Shown: positions 63,890 to 64,000 of the stretch, piece by piece
Layout: each line of letters starts with the position of its first letter
Numbering within the stretch: position 1 is the first letter of the stretch
Assembly: GCF_006227205.1 (NCBI RefSeq)
Contig: NZ_VCNG01000009.1
Location: 217,043 to 281,042, forward strand
Reading direction: 5' to 3'
DNA from: Pseudomonas sp. ICMP22404
GTDB lineage: Bacteria > Pseudomonadota > Gammaproteobacteria > Pseudomonadales > Pseudomonadaceae
DNA: 64,000 bases
The notes under the pieces: model-generated
Databases searched by the model: none
What the model was told of the DNA's origin: nothing
Seen by the model: only the letters and a program-made list of their open reading frames with translations
Made by a program: the position numbers and the translations under genes

Positions 63890-64000
63890 TGAACTGGCCT
63901 AATGATTTTGGACACTTCAATCGGGCGCTATGATGGCGCCCAAATCTGAGGTGTTTGGCTATGCGTAAATCTTATTCCAGTGAGTTCAAGCTCAAAGCTG
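63890..64000 (+). mobile_element. Left end of an IS3-type insertion sequence
   Basis: The transposase start at 63961 reads MRKSYSSEFKLKA, the N-terminus of IS3-family OrfA (HTH of the IS150/IS3 kind). Upstream, TGAACTGGCCTAATGATTTT from about 63891 looks like the terminal inverted repeat. The rest lies beyond the window, so length, OrfB and completeness are unknown. Confidence 0.75.
63961..64000 (+). CDS. IS3-family transposase OrfA, first 13 codons
   Basis: Truncated by the window edge. GAGGTGTTTGGCT precedes the ATG and supplies a GAGG ribosome binding site nine bases away. The residues seen are typical of the OrfA helix-turn-helix start; nothing more can be said. Confidence 0.75.
   Translation, partial: MRKSYSSEFKLKA

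Overview
The window is a chromosomal segment of a Pseudomonas of the P. fluorescens type. The evidence is high-GC coding bias, SD-led tightly packed operons, many copies of a GTGGGAGCGAGC... REP palindrome, and a gene order that I recall from P. aeruginosa as PA5005-PA5023 (carbamoyltransferase, LPS kinases, waaP-G-C-F, glnE, aceEF, dipA, msrA, rlmJ, acyl-CoA dehydrogenase, CvrA/NhaP2, MscK, SelO). Several accessory blocks interrupt that order.

Layout. 1-8064 (minus strand): 5' end of a carbamoyltransferase, a 0.9 kb AT-richer gap, then three LPS-kinase-like genes, waaP, waaG, waaC and waaF. Most of these are joined by 1-4 nt overlaps, so this is one LPS inner-core operon. 8405-16016: glnE (minus) divergent from the pyruvate dehydrogenase operon aceEF (plus). 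The shared control region carries two GntR/FadR-like operators. 16412-21416: a PhoD-like phosphatase, a DipA-type c-di-GMP phosphodiesterase and msrA. 21692-25401 (minus): rlmJ and a T6SS pair, a DUF4123 adaptor plus VgrG, with no effector gene. 25664-32200: a DUF2165 membrane protein, then divergent putP/putA separated by five GTTGCA boxes. 32443-45755: acyl-CoA dehydrogenase, zapA with a ZapB-like partner, a chemoreceptor, NhaP2, MscK, SelO, a small hypothetical, thioredoxin 2 and a ParA ATPase.

46104-63655 is a complete 20-gene aryl polyene (APE) pigment cluster. It encodes a chain-length factor, two acyl carrier proteins, an aryl acid ligase fused to a dehydratase, a glycosyltransferase and a lauroyl-type acyltransferase, an MIO ammonia-lyase, a thioesterase, a LolA-like carrier, an MMPL exporter, a flavoprotein with halogenase signatures, a methyltransferase, a DUF3261 lipoprotein, two ketosynthases, a second dehydratase, a ketoreductase and a small secreted protein. 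The ammonia-lyase supplies the aryl starter, the ligase loads it on an ACP, the type II PKS set extends it to a polyene, and the transferases and export proteins anchor it in the outer membrane. A REP element sits inside this otherwise overlapping operon. The left end of an IS3-type element (transposase start at 63961) lies just beyond the cluster.

The most notable points are the halogenase-like flavoprotein, the ligase-dehydratase fusion, the intra-operon REP, the effector-less vgrG/adaptor pair, the put operators and the paired aceE operators. I saw no rRNA, tRNA or CRISPR.
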